From Elusimicrobia bacterium RIFCSPLOWO2_12_FULL_59_9 (lineage in GTDB: Bacteria > Elusimicrobiota > Elusimicrobia > O2-12-FULL-59-9), in assembly GCA_001800185.1 (NCBI GenBank), contig MGUX01000119.1, forward strand, positions 1 to 8,214: DNA of 8,214 nt, read 5' to 3'. This document shows, piece by piece, positions 5,680-8,214 of this stretch (within the stretch, counting starts at the first letter, position 1; the number at the start of each line of letters is the position of its first letter). The notes under the pieces are model-generated. The model did no database searches. It had not been told where the DNA came from and saw only the letters and a list, made by a program, of their open reading frames with translations. Both the position numbers and the translations under genes were made by a program.

Positions 5680-6030
5680 GTGAGGCCGCGGAGCCGGAAG
5701 GCGCAAGTAAGCCAGCAGAGCTTCGGCGTCGACCGGCTTGGTGAAGAGCTTTAGAATCGGCGTTCCCGCGATGTCCCGTTCCTGGAAAGTGCCGCTGATC
5801 ATCACAATTCTCATGCCGGGCCGGATTTCTTGAGCGATTCCGGAGACGATCAGACCGTTGATGGGCGTCATATTGCCGTCCACGATGAGCCAGTCGAAAG
5901 AGGCCGCGCGCAGCAGCTTCAACGCTTCCACGCCCCCGGAGGCTGTTTTGACCTTGCAGCCCCTTTGCGACAGGAACATGCCCATCGTCACCAAAGTGGC
6001 TTCGTCGTCATCCACCAGCAATATATCCAT
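5671..6030 (-). CDS. Single-domain response regulator (receiver only)
   Basis: This 119-residue CheY/Spo0F-like receiver has no output domain. Conserved sites are the acidic cluster D7-D9, phospho-acceptor D51 (IVDGNM), switch Ser S78 (MISGT) and K97-P98 (FTKP). It should be phosphorylated by a histidine kinase and act through protein contacts or as a phosphorelay shuttle; the kinase encoded at 7571-8214 is a candidate partner by proximity only. ATG 6030 begins directly at the beta-1 strand (MDILLVDDDE) as expected, but no clear Shine-Dalgarno precedes it. It is separated from the NtrC-type gene by 185 bp and is probably transcribed from its own promoter (see 6154-6169). Its stop TGA lies inside the 3' end of the CBS gene (9-bp tail-to-tail overlap). 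Confidence 0.9.
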   Translation of the reverse strand: MDILLVDDDEATLVTMGMFLSQRGCKVKTASGGVEALKLLRAASFDWLIVDGNMTPINGLIVSGIAQEIRPGMRIVMISGTFQERDIAGTPILKLFTKPVDAEALLAYLRLPAPRPHLL

Positions 6031-6101
6031 AACAATGATTGAATTCAGCGCGAATACGCCAACGTCGCTGCTTCAACCACGGCCGCTTGTGCAGTGGCAA
6101 G

Positions 6102-6125
6102 TGGTCGAGTTGTCGAGTGGTCGAG
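6102..6125 (+). repeat. Three tandem 8-bp repeats, consensus TGGTCGAG
   Basis: Units are TGGTCGAG (6102-6109), TTGTCGAG (6110-6117) and TGGTCGAG (6118-6125), with one mismatch in the middle copy. A degenerate half unit AGTGGCA precedes at about 6093-6099. The array lies in the predicted leader of the receiver gene, downstream of the sigma-54-like site. It may be a protein-binding array or replication slippage. Confidence 0.6.
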
Positions 6126-6153
6126 GGTTGGCTTGTCGCTTAGTAGTGGTAAA

Positions 6154-6169
6154 TGCAACAAAATGGCCA
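6154..6169 (-). promoter_or_regulatory. Sigma-54-like -24/-12 promoter facing the receiver gene
   Basis: The minus strand reads TGGCCATTTTGTTGCA. It keeps TGGC, exact GG-N10-GC spacing and a perfect TTGCA with a T-rich run before it, but has three mismatches in the -24 box (CAT for ACG). Predicted +1 is near 6143, about 113 nt before ATG 6030. It is weaker than the pair at 5039-5090. Confidence 0.45.
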
Positions 6170-6196
6170 CGCGCCGCGCGCGCATGCGGTTGCCTG

Positions 6197-6215
6197 CGGC
6201 CGAGGGGGGCGGCCG
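6197..6215 (-). terminator. Possible weak terminator hairpin after the NtrC-type gene
   Basis: A 6-bp all-GC stem CGGCCG / CGGCCG with a 7-nt loop begins directly after the activator stop codon (TGA 6216-6218). No U tract follows, so termination is uncertain. Confidence 0.3.
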
Positions 6216-7574
6216 TCAACGCTCTAGGGCGCCGGTTTTTAGCTTGAATTTGTTTAGTTTTTTGAGGAGGACGTCCCGGCTGATGCCGAGGCTTTTTGCC
6301 GCTTTGGAAGCGGCCCCGCCGCAGGCATCCAGGACTCTGAGGATGTGCTGTTTTTCAATGGCTTCCAGGGTCTGGGCCGGAGCTTCACGGAGTTCGTCCG
6401 CCCGCACCTCCGGCGGAAGGTCTTCGAGCTGGACCACGTCGCCGGAGCAAAGGATGACCGCGCGTTCCACGGCGTGCTCCAGCTCCCGCACGTTGCCCGC
6501 CCAGCGGTAGCGAATGAGCGCTTGAGCGGCCGGCGGAGAAAATCGAAGGGCTTTGCCGCCGTGTTTTTCTCTGGCCCGCTTCAAAAAGTTTTCCGCCAAA
6601 GGCAAGATATCTTCCCGGCGGTCCCGCAAGGGCGGGATCACGATGGGAAAAACCTTCAGGCGGTAGTAAAGATCGTCGCGAAAGGAGCCTTTATCGACCG
6701 CGGCCTTCAGATCGCGGTTGCTGGCGGCGATAATGCGCGCGTTGACCTTGATATTGCGGTTTTCGCCGACGCGCCGGACTTCTCCTTGCTGCAGGGCGCG
6801 CAAAAGCTTGACCTGCAAGGCCGGCGCCATCTCCCCGATTTCGTCCAAGAACAAGGTGCCGTCGTGGGCTTCTTCAAAAAGGCCGCGCTTATTGGCCACG
6901 GCGCAGGTGAAGGAGCCGCGGGCGTGGCCAAAAAGCTCGCTCTCCAGAAGCCCCTCCGGCAGCGCCCCGCAGTTAATGGCGACAAAGGGATGGTTGCGGC
7001 GGGGGCTGGAGGTGTGGATGGCGCGCGCGATGAGCTCCTTGCCGACTCCGGATTCCCCCTCGATCAAGACGGAGGCGTGGGTGGCCGCCACCTTGCGCAC
7101 GAGCTCAAGGACCCGGTCGAAGGCCGGGCTGGCGTAAATGATGCTTTCGAAGCTGAATTTTCCGCGAACTTGGGCGCGCAGATGCTCGATTTCCCCCAGC
7201 AGGCGCTTGCGCTCCATCGCCTTGCCGACGGCGATGCCCAAAACTTCCGGTTCCACGGGCTTGGTGATGTAGTCGAAGGCTCCGGACTTCATGGCGCGCA
7301 CGGCGGAATCGATGGAGCCATGGCCGGTGATGACGATCACCTGCGCCTCCGGAAGCTGGCGGCGGGCGTTTTCAAGCACCTGGAAACCGTCCACCTTTTC
7401 CATTAGAAGATCGGTGACCACCAGGTCGAAGCCGCGCGCGCGCATGGCGGAAATGGCTTCCCGGCCGCCGCTGACCGCGGTCACCTCCAGGCCGAGGCGT
7501 TTTAAGTCGAGCGACAGCACGGTTCGCATCGAGTCGTCGTCCTCCACCAAAAGCGCCGAGTTTTTGGCGTTCAT
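6216..7574 (-). CDS. NtrC-family sigma-54-dependent response regulator with altered GAFTGA loop
   Basis: The 452-residue protein has the full NtrC layout. The receiver (about 5-120) has acidic E11-D14, phospho-acceptor D55, T83 and K105. The AAA+ domain (about 140-375) has Walker A GESGVGKE (173-180), Walker B LFLDEIGEM (241-249) and sensor-I region IIAASNRDL (281-289), followed by the sensor-II-type RWAGNVRELEH (357-367). A Fis-type helix-turn-helix lies at about 408-446. It should hydrolyse ATP to remodel sigma-54 RNA polymerase after phosphorylation. The sigma-54 contact loop, normally GAFTGA, reads GSFTCA (220-225): the essential Thr is kept but Cys replaces the second Gly. Specificity (NtrC, AtoC, ZraR, HydG-like) cannot be assigned. 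ATG 7574 overlaps the stop of the kinase gene by 4 bp (ATGA), so the pair is coupled. Likely targets are the three sigma-54-like sites nearby. Confidence 0.95.
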   Translation of the reverse strand: MNAKNSALLVEDDDSMRTVLSLDLKRLGLEVTAVSGGREAISAMRARGFDLVVTDLLMEKVDGFQVLENARRQLPEAQVIVITGHGSIDSAVRAMKSGAFDYITKPVEPEVLGIAVGKAMERKRLLGEIEHLRAQVRGKFSFESIIYASPAFDRVLELVRKVAATHASVLIEGESGVGKELIARAIHTSSPRRNHPFVAINCGALPEGLLESELFGHARGSFTCAVANKRGLFEEAHDGTLFLDEIGEMAPALQVKLLRALQQGEVRRVGENRNIKVNARIIAASNRDLKAAVDKGSFRDDLYYRLKVFPIVIPPLRDRREDILPLAENFLKRAREKHGGKALRFSPPAAQALIRYRWAGNVRELEHAVERAVILCSGDVVQLEDLPPEVRADELREAPAQTLEAIEKQHILRVLDACGGAASKAAKSLGISRDVLLKKLNKFKLKTGALER

Positions 7575-8214
7575 AAAGCGGGTTCCCCGCGCAGCGGCAG
7601 CCGAATAGAAAAGCGGCTGCCGCGGCCCGGCTGGCTTTCAACCAGCAACTGGCCCTGGTGGGCCATGACGATGCGTTGGGCGATGGAAAGCCCCAGGCCC
7701 GTGCCCTGCTTCTTTGTGGTGTGAAAAGGCTGAAAAATCCTCTTGAGGGACTCCACGGGGATGCCGGGGCCGGTGTCGTCGATATGAATGACCGCCTGCT
7801 TGTCTTCGGAAGCCGTCGTCAATTTGAGCCGCCCCTTTTTTCCCATGGCCTCCAGCGCGTTTAAGATGATGTTCCAAAGCACTTGCTGCAGTTGGTCTTT
7901 GTCGAAAGGGAAAGGGGGGAGATTCTTATCCAACGCCTCTTCCAGCGCCACGTTTCCAAGAAGCCTCTTATCCGCCTTGATGGCGCTTAAAATTTCGTCC
8001 ACCGTCTGGTTCAGGTCGGCCTGTTCCCGCTTGGGCTGCCGGGGGCGGGCATATTGGAGAAAATCCTGCAGGGTCTTGTTCAGGCGCTGGCTTTCGTTGC
8101 GGAGCACGGTCAAAAGAGTGCGGCGGTCCTCCACGCTTAAATCGTCGCGGGCGATGGAACTGGCCGCCGTCACGATGGAACCGAGAGGATTGCGGATCTC
8201 GTGGGCGACGACGG
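7571..8214 (-). CDS. Sensor histidine kinase, C-terminal part (5' end outside window)
   Basis: The 213 visible residues contain the kinase core. The H box VAHEIRNPLGS, with phospho-acceptor His at visible residue 4, lies at the very edge of the window (8204-8206), followed by the second dimerisation helix. The HATPase_c domain has N box NIILNALEAM, G1 DTGPGIP, F box FQPFHTTKK and G2 GTGLGLSIAQRIV. The frame stays open to 8214, so an internal GTG at 8173 is not the start; the missing N-terminus should hold the sensor domain. The H box and GHKL core are NtrB/AtoS/ZraS-like, fitting the coupled NtrC-type gene, which it should phosphorylate at D55. The signal sensed is unknown. Confidence 0.94.
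   Translation of the reverse strand, partial: VVAHEIRNPLGSIVTAASSIARDDLSVEDRRTLLTVLRNESQRLNKTLQDFLQYARPRQPKREQADLNQTVDEILSAIKADKRLLGNVALEEALDKNLPPFPFDKDQLQQVLWNIILNALEAMGKKGRLKLTTASEDKQAVIHIDDTGPGIPVESLKRIFQPFHTTKKQGTGLGLSIAQRIVMAHQGQLLVESQPGRGSRFSIRLPLRGEPAL

Larger units (their letters stand above)
6031..6215. other. Intergenic region upstream of the receiver gene
   Basis: This 185-bp stretch between the end of the NtrC-type gene and the start of the lone receiver gene, both on the minus strand, holds no credible gene. It contains a GC hairpin right after the activator stop (6197-6215), a sigma-54-like promoter (6154-6169), tandem 8-bp repeats (6102-6125) and an apparently untranslated leader of about 113 nt. 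The leader is long enough for a regulatory RNA or protein-binding sites. Confidence 0.55.

Noticed and set aside
6102..6125. Tandem 8-bp repeats as a CRISPR array
   Set aside because: Units are contiguous and only 8 bp long, with no spacers and no cas genes.
6345..7406. Long plus-strand open frame (353 codons) opposite the NtrC-type gene
   Set aside because: The opposite strand carries all NtrC-family motifs; this frame shows none and has low-complexity Gly/Ala/Arg composition.

Overview
This 8.2 kb window looks like GC-rich chromosomal DNA from a Gram-negative-type bacterium, with tightly packed genes, ATGA stop/start overlaps and sigma-54-type regulation. The phylum cannot be fixed from the sequence. 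The protein mix (ETF, acetyl-CoA hydrolase/CoA-transferase fused to a GNAT domain, an Er-VIT1 iron exporter, a cytidylate-kinase-like protein, an NtrC-type activator) would suit a deltaproteobacterial or Elusimicrobiota-like lineage, but that is a guess. No tRNA, rRNA, CRISPR array, insertion sequence or other mobile element is visible.

Layout. 1-1031 (+): the 3' end of etfA and a complete etfB, i.e. an electron-transfer flavoprotein that feeds electrons between acyl-CoA dehydrogenase-like enzymes and the respiratory or redox pool. 1032-1226: a convergent intergenic gap with a perfect 9-bp hairpin. 1227-5024 (-): an apparent operon, transcribed right to left, of a CoA-transferase/GNAT fusion, a 21-codon small ORF, a cytidylate-kinase-like P-loop protein and a rubrerythrin-VIT1 (MbfA-type) iron transporter. 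5025-5124: a 100-bp divergent promoter region. 5125-5679 (+): a stand-alone pair of CBS domains. 5671-6030 (-): a single-domain response regulator whose 3' end overlaps the CBS gene tail to tail. 6031-6215: an intergenic region with tandem 8-bp repeats and a sigma-54-like site. 6216-8214 (-): an NtrC-family sigma-54 activator, translationally coupled to the sensor histidine kinase upstream, which runs off the right end.

The main signal beyond the genes is a set of sigma-54 (-24/-12) promoter-like sequences with exact GG-N10-GC spacing. Two lie back to back in the 100-bp divergent region, one facing the CBS gene and one facing the CoA-transferase operon. A third, weaker one faces the lone receiver protein. 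They sit within about 2.5 kb of a histidine kinase/NtrC pair. I infer a local regulon in which the two-component system switches on a CoA/acetate metabolism plus iron-export operon together with a CBS sensor protein. Other points of note are a non-canonical sigma-54 contact loop (GSFTCA) in the activator and an in-frame amber codon separating a well-initiated 21-codon ORF from the kinase-like gene.
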